Notes: generated from the letters alone by a model not told the origin. A stretch of 64,000 bases of DNA from Platanthera guangdongensis (GCA_039583875.1 CM077160.1:117663895-117727894); one strand, 5' to 3'; counted from the stretch's first letter, positions 19,805-31,172 are shown. Numbers and translations: made by a program.

Positions 19805-22645
19805 ATGGCGCTAAAGCTCGAGGAGAACGTCAATGAAGGCTATGAACTGGTGCGAGACGCGTTTGAGGATGCAGACCCAGAAATCAAGAATGTGATAACC
19901 CTAGTTGCAGACTCGGGGTTAGAATTTCTTGTTTCAGAGCCTACAAAGATCTGGAAGAAGGAAGTTCTAGAGTTTCTGAATGGAGCTAAAATAGAGGAAT
20001 CTGGATTCAAGATCAAATCCAGGGTACATGGAGAAAAGGTGAAGGTATCACCAAAAAGCTTAAGAAAGGTTCTAAACCTGCCTAGAACCACGGAAGAAGA
20101 AGAAGTAACTGCTTCTAAGACCAGAGAAGGATTGACATGGTGTGGTCTGGATTCAAAGATGAAAATTGGATCTATGTTTAATAGAAAGGGCATGAACAGC
20201 CAAGGAAAATTCCTCTCTGAAATTGTTGGAAAAGTAATTTTGAGTAAGCCAGGAGGGCATGATAGTGTATCAGCCCATATGTTCAGTATTATGACAAGGA
20301 TAATCTTCACTTTGAAAACAGATTGGTCTGTTATTATCTTTGATAAGATTAAAGAAAGTCTGAAGAAACCCAACTTGGGTAGGATCTTAAGTTTATACCT
20401 AGCTGGTAGTTTACCAGAGGTTATGGGTCAAGCTGCAGGTACTAAAATCAATCATATGAGAAAAATGGACTTGAGGATATTCTCTAGGTGGGACAGAGTT
20501 TTGTCTAAGTAGATACCAACACCTGAGAAAATAACTTCAGAGAAAGCAACACCTCTAAATAAGAAGAAGAAAACTGCCCCAGTGGCTCAGGATACATCTA
20601 GCAGCTCTGATAGTGAAGAGCAAGTTGTCTTTACTCCAGAAGAGAATGTAGAAGAAAATGCTGGGAGGTCTCCAGCTCAACAAGATGCTGCAGAGAGACA
20701 GGGGCAGCTACCACAAGCTAGCCCCTTACACCAGGATTCATTCCAGAGGGAGCCTCTAGTTGTAGAAGAGCCAACTACACTGGAAAGTGAACAAGCAACA
20801 CACATCATCCTTGAGGTAATAACTGATCTTAATGCTTTAGATTTCCCTATAGAGGATACTGTTTTGTCTGATTCATTCAATAATGTTAATCAGCAAACTC
20901 AGATGGATAGCCTACCCCCATATGTTGTCATGAAGGACACTTCTATTTCAGCTCAAATGATATCTGATCCACTGGTAGATGAGCAAAGAATATCTCCTGC
21001 CCATTCTCCACAAGAATTTACAATGGAAGATTTATTTCTTAATCTGGATCAACAAGACCTTGAGAAGGAATGTACTGCTGCTGAGGGGGAGAATGCTCCA
21101 GTTGAGGGGGAGCAAGTAGTAATTCTGGAAGAATCTGCAAGGCAAGAGCCTGAGAAGCCCCAAGCTGTTGAGGAGCTACCTAAAGAGAGGGTAGACATTA
21201 CAAGCACATCAGCTTCTGAAGATGAGGAAGCTCCAAGGGCAAAGAAAAAGAAATTTCAAGTATTCAAGAGAAGGAGCCAGAATTACAAAAAGGCTTTACA
21301 AACTATTGCACCACAGCCTATATCACAGCCAGCATCAACTGTTGATTATAGTGCTCTAATGATTGCAATGCAAATTAAGCTTGATGAGCACAGGCATGCC
21401 ATTGAGAAGTATGTGGATGAAGGGCAAAAATCATTACAGTTTGATTTGGCCCAGGATATTAAGTCTATAAGATTTGAAATGAATCTTAATAAAAAGGAGA
21501 TGACTAACTGCTTCCACAAGGGAGGGAATGCAGTAGTCTATTTGGCAACTCATCAAGAAAAGATAAAAGCTCAAGTAGATGAACTTGAAGTAAAGCAAGG
21601 CTATGTACTGGAAAATCAAATCAGGATGAATGATAATTTGACAGAGTCTCACAATGCCATTATCACTGAGATGCAGAACATAGCTGCTGGACTGACTACT
21701 TCTACTGCTACTACTAAAGCAGAATTTGACAAAGCATTCCAAGAAGAAATAACTGCTGTTAAGACTGTCATACAAGACTCTCAGAAGATCATAACTGACA
21801 AACTCCAAAGGTTGAAACCTTATTTTAAAGATGGAGTCAACTATTTGGATGCCCAAATAAGAATTCAAAAGGATGATTTGAGGGATCACATGGTTAGAGA
21901 AGTCATAAAGGGGGAGAGGGTGTTAGTCAAAACCAGCTCTGATCATGCCAAGTGGATATCTAATTCTATCAGAGCAACTCTTGGTTATCCTCCTTTATGT
22001 GATGATGATAATGTTGCAGAATCTGGGATTAATCCTGTATATCTAGGAGGGGAGCAACCTGAAGTGGCTCAAGTCATCTACCCTCCTCCAGATTTTGATA
22101 TGATACATGCTGATATCCAGACAATGTATAGCCCACCTGAGGATAAGAAAAATGTTATCATAGAAAAGGTGGTTCAGCCAGTATCTGAAGCTATGCAAGA
22201 AGCTCTGCAGAACGAAGAAGAAACCAGATTGTCTAAGAAGAGGTTCAGGGAGCAAGCTGAACAAAGACCAGACTTTGAGCAGTGGAGCCCCACTTCAAGA
22301 AACATTATCTTAACTGCATGAAAAGCTGCAAAAGATAATATTCAAGACAGAAATAAATGGTTTTCTGAATTGGAATGGAGGAAACATTATACAAGGCAAG
22401 AAGCCATAGTCCAATATAGAAGGAAGGCCAAGATGGGAAAGCTACCTCCTACTGCTCAGGAGCCTAGCAAGTACTTTCCCAAATCATATCATTATTTTGA
22501 AAGGCAAAAGATTAAAGCTGAAGAGCAAAAGAAAAAGGATCTGAAAGGCAAGAAGCCTGCTGATACTGAAGTTACTGAAGCTCCTGTTCAAGCCAAAGTA
22601 CAATCTGGAAAAGGAATAGTAATTAAGGAGGCTGAACAAAAATAA
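19805..22645 (+). pseudogene. ORF3 of copia element 1 (env-position protein of unknown function)
   Basis: The ATG at 19805 follows TTCTCTCCAG, a good 3' splice-site-like sequence. The N-terminal about 235 codons form a compact domain (VADSGLEFLVSEP, VSPKSLRKVLNLP, EIVGKVILSKPGGHDSVSAHM, LGRILSLYLAGSLPE, FSRWDRVL) matching the ORF3 N-termini of elements 2 and 3. Then comes a Ser/Glu/Gln-rich linker, a coiled-coil-like middle (21350-21900), and a basic C-terminus with WRKHYTRQEAIVQYRRKAK. Stops at 20510-20512 and 22319-22321 break it. I see no signal peptide or convincing membrane segment, so the retroviral env label fits only its position. It may belong to the Pfam putative plant transposon protein group. 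Function unknown. Confidence 0.75.
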
Positions 22646-22903
22646 AATAGAATTTTATTCAGTTTACAATTGTAATCTTGTGTTTTTCAAACACTATGTA
22701 AAACTTTTGTATAATGAATATTATAAAGTTGTGAGAACAATATGATGTGTTTTAAAATTTATTTCATAATTGTTCTGTGATAATATCTGTGTATGCATGT
22801 TTAATACATGTTATGTTTCTTTCCTGATTACATAATCCTGCTTTACATCATTCTGTAATTTTATTATGAATGGTGTATATCATTGACTAAGGGTTATGAC
22901 TTC
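22646..22903 (+). other. AT-rich 3' untranslated region of element 1
   Basis: Between the ORF3 stop and the polypurine tract. It is AT-rich, and no ORF or motif array is seen. Confidence 0.6.
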
Positions 22904-22920
22904 TCCAAATAGGGGGAGAT
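22904..22920 (+). promoter_or_regulatory. Polypurine tract of element 1
   Basis: CAAATAGGGGGAGAT immediately precedes the 3' LTR. It primes plus-strand cDNA. The core AAATAGGGGGA is identical in elements 2 and 3. Confidence 0.9.
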
Positions 22921-24962
22921 TGTTGGGTACATTGGTTTAAATGTACCTGATTTGAAGAAGCCTCACCCAACTCAATGATATACATCAAAATGTATTTGAT
23001 GTGTTTTGAGTTTACTTGTACAGGATAAGTATTTGCAGGAAAGATGGAAAAGTTTCTAAGTCCATGTGTCGACACCCAGAGGGAAAGTGTCGACACTTAA
23101 GAAGACTTGTGTCGACACCCAGACAAGCAGTGTCGACACTTGGAGTCATTGTGTCGACACCAGGGATGCAGAGTTGACACCAGACAGAAAGTGTCGACAC
23201 AAGGAGCTGTGTCGACACTCAGTGAAGAAAAGTGCAGTGAAGCAGTGTCGAAACTTAGCAGTTATGTCGACACCCAGAGAAACTGTGTCTACATCAGAAA
23301 GTGTCGACACTTGGAGGCTGTGTCGACACTCAGTAAAAGTCAGCAGAGTCTAAGTATAAGTGTCGACACCCAGAGCAATGTGTCGACACTCAGCAGAAGA
23401 GTCAACACTTGAAGAAATTGTCGACACAAGAAAGAATGTGTCGACACTCAGCTGAAGACTCAACACTTGAAGAAAGTGTCGACACAAGGAGCTGTGTCGA
23501 CACTTAGCAAAGTTCAAGAATATTCTAAGTACAAGTGTCAACACAAAGGAGATGTGTCGACACTCAGCAAAAGTCTCAACAGAAGAAGAATGTGTCGACA
23601 CAAGGAGCTGTGTCGACACTCAGCAAGTATCAACACTGAAGACATGTTTCGACACCAAGAAGAAGTGACGACACTTAACAGATTCAACACATGAAGATGT
23701 GTCGACACAAAGGAGATGTGTCGACACTTACAAGAATTCAGCAATATACTGAAGTACAAGTACTTGTGTCGACACACATTATCAGTGTCGACACATGAAG
23801 AAGAAGCAGTGTTGAGATATAAAATCTACAACACAAAGAGTTGTGTCGACACCTTGTAGGCTAGTGTCGACACTCAGACAACTTGTGTCGACACTTGGTC
23901 TATAAGTGTCGACACTTAAAGACAGACAGTCTCGACACTTTCAGACAGTTACAGAATTTTCAAGAACTGACTGGATGACTTGACAGCTGCCATTCCAGCC
24001 AGTCTACTGCACCTGTCAGAGTTGTCAGAAATCAGTTATGAACCGGACCAGCCGGTTGCCATGAAGAAGGCCTATAAATAGGCTTATACTGTCTACAGAA
24101 ACAGATTTTGATTGAACACAAGTGATCATTAACAAGAAGAAGATCTAGCTATTCCTTGAAGAATCTAGTGAAGATCTAAGTAGTTAGAGAGAGAGAGCTC
24201 CATCCAAGAAGTCAGCCGTTGGAACCAGGCTGAGAAGAAGGGTTCAGATTTGTTCTGAAGCTTAAGTAGAAGAGATCAAGGATCAACTGCAGAGGAGGTC
24301 AATCTTACTGTGTTCTACATTTAAGAAGCTTTGAAGAAAGCCAAGTCAGATTGATTTCAGCTGAGTTCTTCCAAGAACTCATCAAGAAACTCACAACTCT
24401 TCTCTCTTTTCTCTGAGTTGTAGAGTTAACATTTTGTATTCATATTATATTGTAGGATCCTTAGGGATTTGAGTTTTGTAAGCCTGTAATTATAAAGGCT
24501 GAGTGTAGGGCTTGAGTGCCTGAGTGTAGGAGATTTGAATCTCTGAATGTAGGCCTGTTGTGGCTGAGTGTAGGCCTTGGTAGCTGAGTGTAGGCCTTGG
24601 TGGCTGAGTGTAGGCTTTGTGAAGAAGCTGAGTTGTAGGGCCTTGGGCCTGAGTTGTAGGAACCTTGTTTTGGGGTTCTGAGTGTAAGATCTGAGGATCT
24701 GAGATAGTGGAGGAGTTTGGTCAAATCTAGTACACTGCTAGATAGGCGAAGGGGGAACGTGGATGTACCCAAACCTTGGGGAACCACTATAAAACTGTGT
24801 GTCTACTGGTTGCTTGTGTAATTCTGTGATTGCTGCTTGTGTGCTGTGATAAAGTAAATAGAACTCTGTGATATTATCTGATTTCTGCCTAAAAAGTCAA
24901 AAAGATTTAAGTCACCTATTCACCCCCCCCCCCCTCTAGGTGATTAGGTACAATATCTTTCA
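22921..24962 (+). repeat. 3' LTR of copia element 1
   Basis: 2042 bases, collinear with the 5' LTR, TGTTGGGTAC to ATCTTTCA. TATA box copy at 24072-24081; conserved GGATGTACCC motif at 24761-24791; poly-C at about 24922-24934, longer than in the 5' LTR. Flanked by TCTTC. Confidence 0.95.
23066..23945. repeat. GTGTCGACAC array, 3' LTR of element 1
   Basis: Aligns unit by unit with 12080-12960. Several LTR-LTR differences fall in the motif itself, for example GTTGACAC, GTCGAAAC, TTTCGACAC and GTGACGACAC variants. Confidence 0.93.
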
Positions 24963-25525
24963 TCTTCCCCTCCAAAGCTAAAAGCTGGGCTTGGAGCTCC
25001 TCAGAAAGCACAGAAAAAAGCCTCTCAAATCTCGGGAAAGAGAAGTGCTTCTAAAGAACCCCTATGGGCCTATTTATAGTTTTCTGAGTTCGATCTACAA
25101 ATAACCAAACTGTATCGTCCTGAAATTACCAAAATATCCCTGGTTGGGTCTTCCAACAGCCAAACTCCGCTGTTCTCAAGAGTTATACGCAGACCACCGA
25201 GGGAAAAAGGGTAAAATTACCCGGGGTAAAAGAGTAAAAACCCCTTTGGGTATAAAACTGTCAAAATGGCCTTCCTTCTTTACGACAAGTGGGGGAGCAC
25301 CTAGCGGCGAGACGGGCCTTCCTGCTCTTCTCGCGTGTATCCTTAGCTAGGGGACCCTCTCGCCATTATCGGTCTACTCGCGCCCCAGAGGGGGCATCTC
25401 ACCTACTGCAGAGACCTCATGTTTCGCTTCCTGCGAGTGGACCACGTGGTCCCACTCGCCTATCCGCACCTCACCCGCTTCTTCTGTTCTCATCTTGAGG
25501 GCCTCCGCGAGCCCGTGGTTGTACA
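24963..25525 (-). repeat. Probable LTR part of gypsy element B
   Basis: Continues element B beyond copia 1. The minus strand has CTATAAATAG (about 25070-25080), a TATA box oriented towards gag B. The right edge TTGTACA (25519-25525, TGTACAA on the minus strand) is a plausible LTR terminus, followed by CGACT and then C-type LTR sequence. No gene seen. Confidence 0.55.
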
Positions 25526-25530
25526 CGACT

Positions 25531-26233
25531 TTTTATACGATAGGAGCCCTGCAAAAGATCCATTGGCTTATGTGTTTTCATATAAGTTAAGGTTACTTTT
25601 CTTATTCAGTCTTTCTTACCTTCATTTTGTAGTATATACTATAGAACTGCTAGATTAGTTTCGCCGCCACCTGCTTATATTTGTTACTCTCGACTTTCAT
25701 GTCCTCTCCTTTCCTTCCCCCCCCCCCCCCCCCGCTCGGTGCCTAGGAGCCATGGGGGAAGGGGCGGGGGTTGATAGGACTTAGTCTTTTAGACTAACAG
25801 TTTTCGAACCACATCATTTTAGGGGACCGTGGAGCCCAGCATGGAGGAGAAGCCCCAGAGGTTGGCACGCTTGGAGATGGAGCAGTCTAGTACCGGAGTT
25901 CAGACAGTAGGGACTCTGAGTCCTGATCGCTAGTAGTTATATTTGTTTTGCTTCCGCGACGAGAGATATGTAGTTAGGACTTGATGTACTGGGTATGGGC
26001 CCAAGATTCAGTACTTTTATTATTATTTCTATGGACACTCCCTTCGTGGAGATTATTTATTATATATGTGATTTCTGTGGACTTGCCTTTTATTACTTTG
26101 CTATAGTTGTGATTGATTTGGCCGGCAGGATCAGCGTTTTGTAGTAATGACCTTCCCGGGCGTGAAGCTATCACCACAAAGCGGCGGTTCTGGGCCTAAG
26201 ACCCCAGTGTTTCAAAAAAAAAGGGATCTTACA
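25531..26233 (+). repeat. Right part of the 5' LTR of element C
   Basis: Aligns with 62405-63102 of the 3' LTR, including TTTTTATACGATAGGAGCCC, a poly-C run (25719-25733), GGTGCCTAGGAGCCATGGG and the final GGGATCTTACA. Homology to the 3' LTR begins abruptly at about 25530. Confidence 0.88.
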
Positions 26234-26235
26234 AG

Positions 26236-26247
26236 TGGTCTCAGAGG
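26236..26247 (+). promoter_or_regulatory. Primer-binding site of element C
   Basis: TGGTCTCAGAGG, two bases after the LTR end. It matches the initiator-Met complement at 10 of 12 positions. Confidence 0.65.
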
Positions 26248-26404
26248 AGACGTCGATCGAAAAGTAGCAGTCCACAAACCCGGGATCACCCCCGCACGAG
26301 TTTAGTTTGGGGACAAACTAAGCAGCAGAAGCAGTGGTGTGCCCATATGGGGCATCATATGTAAATTGTCCACTTTTAATTAGGTTTGAGTCGATTACTT
26401 ACAA

Positions 26405-27556
26405 ATGGCTTTTGTTACGCAGCCTCCGGCACAGCCTACACTACAGGGCAGAGTTCAGCAGACTCTGAATGTTGCACCACATCCCCTGGTTCCCACTCCA
26501 TTCCTACAGTCGGAGATGGGGCAGACTCTGACAACCATATTGGAGGCTTTTAGGGCGCAGTAGGTTCCGGCTCCGCAGCCAAACCTGGGGGCTAATTGGT
26601 TGAGTATTTTCCGAGGACTTTCTCCCCCATCCTACTTGGGGACAGAGTCGTCCGTTCGGATGGAGGAGTGGCTGGATATCATGTATGAGACGCTGACCGG
26701 GATACGGTGCCCATGGGAGGAGAGGGTGCCTTTGGTGGTCTCTTGCTTGGAGTCCCATACCAAGATATGGTGGAAGACATCATTGGACTCGACGTTTCCT
26801 GATAGAGAGGTTGCAGAGATTGCTTGGGAGGAGTTCAGGGCCGCACTGTTGGAGCATTTTATTCCGCAGTCGGCCAGAGATGAGCTGGAAAATAGATTTC
26901 TAAAGTTGGGGCAGGGTAGCAAGACAGTGGTGGAGTACCACTGGGAGTTCAATCATCTAGCACGGTTCGTAGACTCCTATCAGCTGGATGAGGCAGCATA
27001 CACCAAGAGGTTTAATAAGGGACTATGAGAGGATCTGAGAGAGGCTCTGTTGTCCGTATTCGAGGGGCCTATTCCTCGGATATTGGAGATAACGAAGAGA
27101 ATTGAGGCAGATTGGCCCACTACTAGAGGCCGGAAGCGGCCAACTGAGGATCAGGGTCGGGGAGCCAGAAATGATCAGCGACGGGGCCGCATTGCTGATG
27201 GGAGAGATGGGAGAAGGGCAGAGGACCAGACTCATTAGGAGGTGAGACAGGAGCCGAGGGAGCCTGTGGTAATGGTTCCTCAACCTCTCCAGATGCGGGA
27301 GCTGCAGAGACCCAGGGGTATGACATATCCCTTGCCCGAGTGCTACTACTGTCATCAGGTGGGGCATATCCGGAGGAATTGCCCCATGAAGGGGTCACCA
27401 CTACCAGCACCACTGGCTGGCCCCCTACTCAGTAGTTTGGAGGCCGAGGATGTGGGCGAGGACGTGGTTATCAGGGCGGAGACCGCGGGCAGGAGAGGGA
27501 GCAAATGTATGCACTGGATCTGGCTCAACCACGGAACCCAGAGCAAGTGATCACAG
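26405..27556 (+). pseudogene. Gag of element C
   Basis: The ATG at 26405 opens a Gln/Pro-rich N-terminus. The gag core follows (VRMEEWLDIMYETLTGIRCP, KIWWKTSLDSTFPD, WEEFRAALLEHFIPQSARDE, LGQGSKTVVEYHWEFN; 26650-27028), then a basic Arg-rich stretch and the zinc knuckle CYYCHQVGHIRRNC (about 27340-27382). Stops lie at 26561-26563, 27026-27028 and 27236-27238, and a one-base shift occurs after the knuckle, with another stop at 27433-27435 in the restored phase. The coding phase leads into the GT at 27557 rather than a gag stop. It would form particles and bind RNA. Confidence 0.8.
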
Positions 27557-27672
27557 GTATGCCAGTAAATTTTAAGTTCTTTCTTTCCTAAATAATTAGA
27601 CTCATGGATATAGAATTTAAAGACTAGGAAAGAAAACCATAACTAGATTTCTAATATATTTAACTATCCCAG
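27557..27672 (+). other. Intron-like GT-AG segment between gag and protease of element C
   Basis: 116 bases, much more AT-rich than its surroundings and full of stops. It starts CACAG|GTATGCC and ends AACTATCCCAG|GC. A CTAAT branch-point-like motif lies about 30 bases before the AG. Removing it joins …VIT-G to IVFISRKP…DTGAS in phase. Same position as the 81-base segment of element A. Splicing not demonstrated. Confidence 0.6.
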
Positions 27673-28290
27673 GCATAGTCTTCATCAGCCGCAAGCCCGC
27701 TTATACGCTGTTCGATACGGGTGCTTCACACTTGTTCGTGTCGGAGGCCTTCATGGAAGGACTAGAAGGCGTGGAACGATTCATAGGCCTGATGATGAGG
27801 ATACGGCTACCAGAAGGATCAGAGCTATTCACCTCCGTCCACTACAACATGAAGGCGGAGATCGGTGGGAAGACAATTGAAGCACCAACAACGATCCTGA
27901 AGATGTCAGTCTTTGATTTGATCCGGGGCATGACATAGTTGCAGTGGAACCATGCTCAGATTGACTGCCTGTCAAAGAGGATCACCGTGAGGCATGGGGA
28001 TTCCTACATCATCATCGAAGGTATTAGACTTATTGCCCCTCTCTTGCTGTCATCCGTGCAGGACGTCAAGGCCCACTTGCATGGGGAGGAAGTCTATGAA
28101 GTGCTGTTTAAAATGGCTGAGGCCAAGGATTCCATCTCGGATATCCCGGTGGTACGAGATTTTGAAGACATATTCCCAGAGAAGCTGCAGGGCTACCCCC
28201 GCAGCGGGAGCAGGATTTTCGGATACAGTTGGTGTCGGGGGCTAAGCCGGCATCTAGAGCCCCTTACCGGATGGCCCCGAATGAGCTGAC
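27673..28290 (+). pseudogene. Aspartic protease and linker of element C
   Basis: Begins at the AG of the intron-like segment. Protease signature YTLFDTGASHLFVSEAF at about 27705-27755, then LQWNHAQIDCLSKRITVRHG (27940-28000) and the connection IPVVRDFEDIFPEKL that leads to RT. A TAG at 27936-27938 and a one-base shift near 28195 break it. It would mature the polyprotein. Confidence 0.8.
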
Positions 28291-28610
28291 AGAGTTTTAA
28301 AGCTAGCTCCAGGAACTAGTGGAAGCCGAATTTGCTCGGCCAAGCTCTTCACCATGGGGAGCCCCGGTTTTGTTCGTCAAGAAGAAGGACGAGACACTTA
28401 GATTGTGCATCGACTACCAAGTACTGAACCGACTGACTGTCCGAAAAACCTATCCATTGCCAAGGATTGATGAGTTGTTTGATCAGTTAGAGGAAGCCCA
28501 CTGGTTCTCAAAGTTGGATCTGAGAACGGGTTACTACCAGCTGCAGATTCAGGAGGATGATATCCCGAAGACAGCCTTCAGTAGTAGATACGAACTTTAT
28601 GAGTTTACTG
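28291..28610 (+). pseudogene. Element C reverse transcriptase, first part
   Basis: RT palm/fingers: [76 protein letters not shown]. The frame is cut at 28610 by copia element 3. The next residues of the same domain resume at 55387, after the duplicated TACTG. Host-gene continuity across the insertion is exact to the base apart from that duplication. Confidence 0.9.
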
Positions 28611-29515
28611 TGAAAGTGCAGGTTAGATCTGATATACTCTAGATGGGGGGGGGGTGAATAGAGTATGGTGCTTGCTAAAAACTTTTTACAACTGTTGTTG
28701 TATACCTAAGTGAACAGGGAAGCAAATGACATAAAGTAAACACAGCAACTAACTACACAGAGCAATCACAGACCACAGCCAGAAAACAAAAGAAAATAAG
28801 CAACCAGAAGACACAAGGAGCTATAGTGTTTCCCCAACCAATCTGGGTACATCCACTCTTCTACCACCCTAGGTAGGAATCCACTGCAGGATGAGTTGAT
28901 CAGGTGTCCTGGGCAGCAATGGGTTTTGATCAGGTCCCCAAAAACCAAACCCTCAAGTCTTTTGGAAGGAGACTTGCAACCAGAATAATTTTGAAGGGAT
29001 TTAAAACCCTGTACAGGAATTAGAGAGAGGGTGATAGTGTCTTCTCTGTCAACAGTCAGAGAGAAGACTTGTGGATTGATGTAGCAGCTTTTGCTCCCCC
29101 TGAGGTCTTGAATTGGTCAGGAATGTTGGAGCACTGCTTCAGGGTGATAGGCCTTCAATGACCTAAAATACTTGGACCAGAACTGCTTCAGGAACTCCTT
29201 TGACAGATTGTTTAGATGTTGTCCTTTGAAGTTATCCTGTAAATAGAGAGAAGAAGACTCTTGATTGAATTTAGTTGTTCTTCTTTTTCTCCAAAAGTCC
29301 TATGGTCAAGGTTGATTGTAGTCAAGAACTTTAGCTTTGAGAATGTTTGTTCTTCTGCAACTTCTGAGTATTTTCTGTTCTGTAATTCTTAAACTCTGCT
29401 TGATTCTATTCTCTGTCTGTGTCTCTGTGTGTCCCTCTCTTACTAACTGAGGAATATTCAAACTTTTTGAATATCAAGCAGTAATTACAGTCGGCCTTGG
29501 AAAGAATCAGCAATC
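28611..29515 (-). repeat. 3' LTR of element 3, outer part (U5 side)
   Basis: Matches 53462-54366 with about 2 % mismatches in the part compared. Contains poly-G (poly-C on the minus strand) near 28645 and the conserved CCACTATA…GGATGTACCC motif (28822-28854, minus). Interrupted at 29515 by element 2. Confidence 0.93.
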
Positions 29516-31007
29516 TGAAAGTGCAGCTAGATCTGATATACTCTAGAGGGGGGTGAATAGAGTATATGGTGCTTTGAAGCTTTTTACAACAATTGTTGTA
29601 ATAAGAGTGAGCAGGGAAGCAATAAAAATTCTAATCACAGAACTAAACTAAACAAAAGCTAATCACAGAATAATCAAGGCCAGAAACAAAAATAAAGATA
29701 AGCAAAACCAGAAGACACAAGGAAATATAGTGGTTCCCCTAAACTTGGGTACATCCACTCTTCTACCACCCTAGGTAGGAATCCACTGCAGGATGAGTTG
29801 ATCAGGTGTCCTGGGCACCAATGAGCTTTTGATAAGGTGCTCAAAAACCAAAGCAGATTTTTTGATCAGGTGTCTTGCCACCAATGAGCTTTTGACAAGG
29901 TGCTCAAAAACCAAGCTCAAACTTTTGAAGGGAGTTTGAGAAACCCTTTACAGAGAGGGGGTGAGAGAGTGATGGAAGTCTTCTCTTTCTCAAACAACTG
30001 AGAAGACTATGTGGATTGTTGATGTCAAAGCTCCCCCTGAATCCTTGATATCTTCAGGAAGAAAAGCTTTGCTGAGGGTGATAGGCCTTCAAAGATTGAA
30101 CTCCAGCAATAGATGATTTCAGCAATGACTGAAATGTTGAATGTCTGGAGTCTGGAAATATGTTGGCCTTGAACACTTTGGACAAGAGAGATCTGAAGAT
30201 TTGAGAGAGCTTGATCTCCTTGGATGTGTGTTTTTGAGAATTCTTTGACACAGAAGATTTTTGAATGTCTCTCTGTAATCTGTGTATCTCTACTGATGAT
30301 TCAAAAAAGAATTCTTCTCTTTTATTCTCTAATACAGAATAGAATAACATTCTCTGTCAAGAATAGCCGTTGATCTGCATTAATTGCATCCTTAATTGCA
30401 AAATCTCTTATGGAGGAAAGTCCATAGAAATATTCCTTGAAACTTGGTCCAGAAATGAATGAAAACGGCTAGGAAATCTCTGAATTAATTGCAGAATAAT
30501 GCCTTAACTGATTTGAATTTGACTCTAGAAACATCCTTGAAGTTATCTAAAATCGTCAAACTGAGCTCTGCTATCGTCGAGCTGAGCTCAGCGATCTGGA
30601 AATATACAGCAGCAAAATATCGCCGATCTGAGCTCAAAGATCGTCGAACTGAGCTCAGAGATAAAGATCCAAAGCAGAGTCAAATCGTCGACCTGAGCTC
30701 ACCGATCGTCGAACTGAGTTCGACGATATAATGAAGTTGAGCTCAGTGATCGTCGAATGGAGTTCGACGATCTGTCGAAGTTGAGCTAGACGATCGTCGA
30801 TCGGAGTTCGACGAATCATCGTGCTGAGCTCGACGATATGACTTAGTCTCCAAACAGAAAATCTTGGTCTTCAGGGCAGCTTCCAAACCTAGACTTCTAA
30901 CCCTTAGACTCAATTCTAATTGACCTATAGAGCTATACAGGAGGTCAAGTAATGATTCCTAGAGACATAGTGATCCTGACCCAAATTAGTAATAGGTTGT
31001 TCCAACA
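29516..31007 (-). repeat. 3' LTR of element 2
   Basis: 1492 bases, plus-strand TGAAAGTGCAGC…GTTCCAACA. Carries the TCGTCGA tract at 30563-30833 and the GGATGTACCCA motif (29726-29756, minus). No gene. Confidence 0.95.
30563..30833. repeat. TCGTCGA/TCGACGA motif array in the element 2 3' LTR
   Basis: Units such as GATCGTCGAACTGAGCTC, GTTCGACGAT and GATCGTCGATCGGAGTTCG repeat about ten times. The motif is self-complementary (ATCGTCGAT / ATCGACGAT), with GAGCTC (SacI-type) palindromes between units. Confidence 0.9.
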
Positions 31008-31024
31008 ATTTCCCCCTATTTGGG
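31008..31024 (-). promoter_or_regulatory. Polypurine tract of element 2
   Basis: The minus strand reads CCCAAATAGGGGGAAAT directly before the 3' LTR. Confidence 0.9.
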
Positions 31025-31172
31025 TTAGGATTACTATTTACAAACTTTGGAAAAATTTAAATAACATACAAGCAGCAAAACAAAAAAACAACAAGCTAGA
31101 CATAACAGAACCACAGAGATATATAGCATCCAGATAGAAATCAGAAATCACAGAGAATGTCACCTTACATTA

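Larger units (their letters stand above)
11938..24962 (+). mobile_element. Complete Sirevirus-type Ty1-copia element 1 (13.0 kb)
   Basis: Two direct LTRs (11938-13976 and 22921-24962, TG…CA) enclose the primer site, gag, pol, a motif-rich spacer, ORF3 and the polypurine tract. Flanks are GCTTC on the left and TCTTC on the right, a one-mismatch target duplication. In two 360-base stretches I compared, the LTRs differ at about 2-4 % of positions, so it is fairly young. Stops interrupt gag, pol and ORF3, so this copy is not autonomous. It interrupts gypsy element B between its leader and LTR. Confidence 0.93.
7212..25525 (-). mobile_element. Tat-type Ty3-gypsy element B (partial, carries element 1)
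   Basis: Minus strand: promoter LTR at the right (24963-25525), leader and gag (10060-11937), protease, RT, RNase H and a second archaeal-type RNase H at 7212-7600, where element A cuts in. The gag zinc knuckle of CX2HX4HX4C form, the VDNGSS protease, YVDD RT and double RNase H point to the Tat/Retand group. Copia element 1 splits B at 11937/24963. The right edge is placed at 25525 (…TTGTACA), after which sequence identical in type to the 3' LTR of C (62405 onward) begins. B therefore appears to be inserted in the 5' LTR of C. Confidence 0.7.

Noticed and set aside
25974..26177. Minus-strand ORF in the LTR of C, also present at 62852-63037
   Set aside because: Its recurrence is explained by the two LTR copies; no domain and an unremarkable length.
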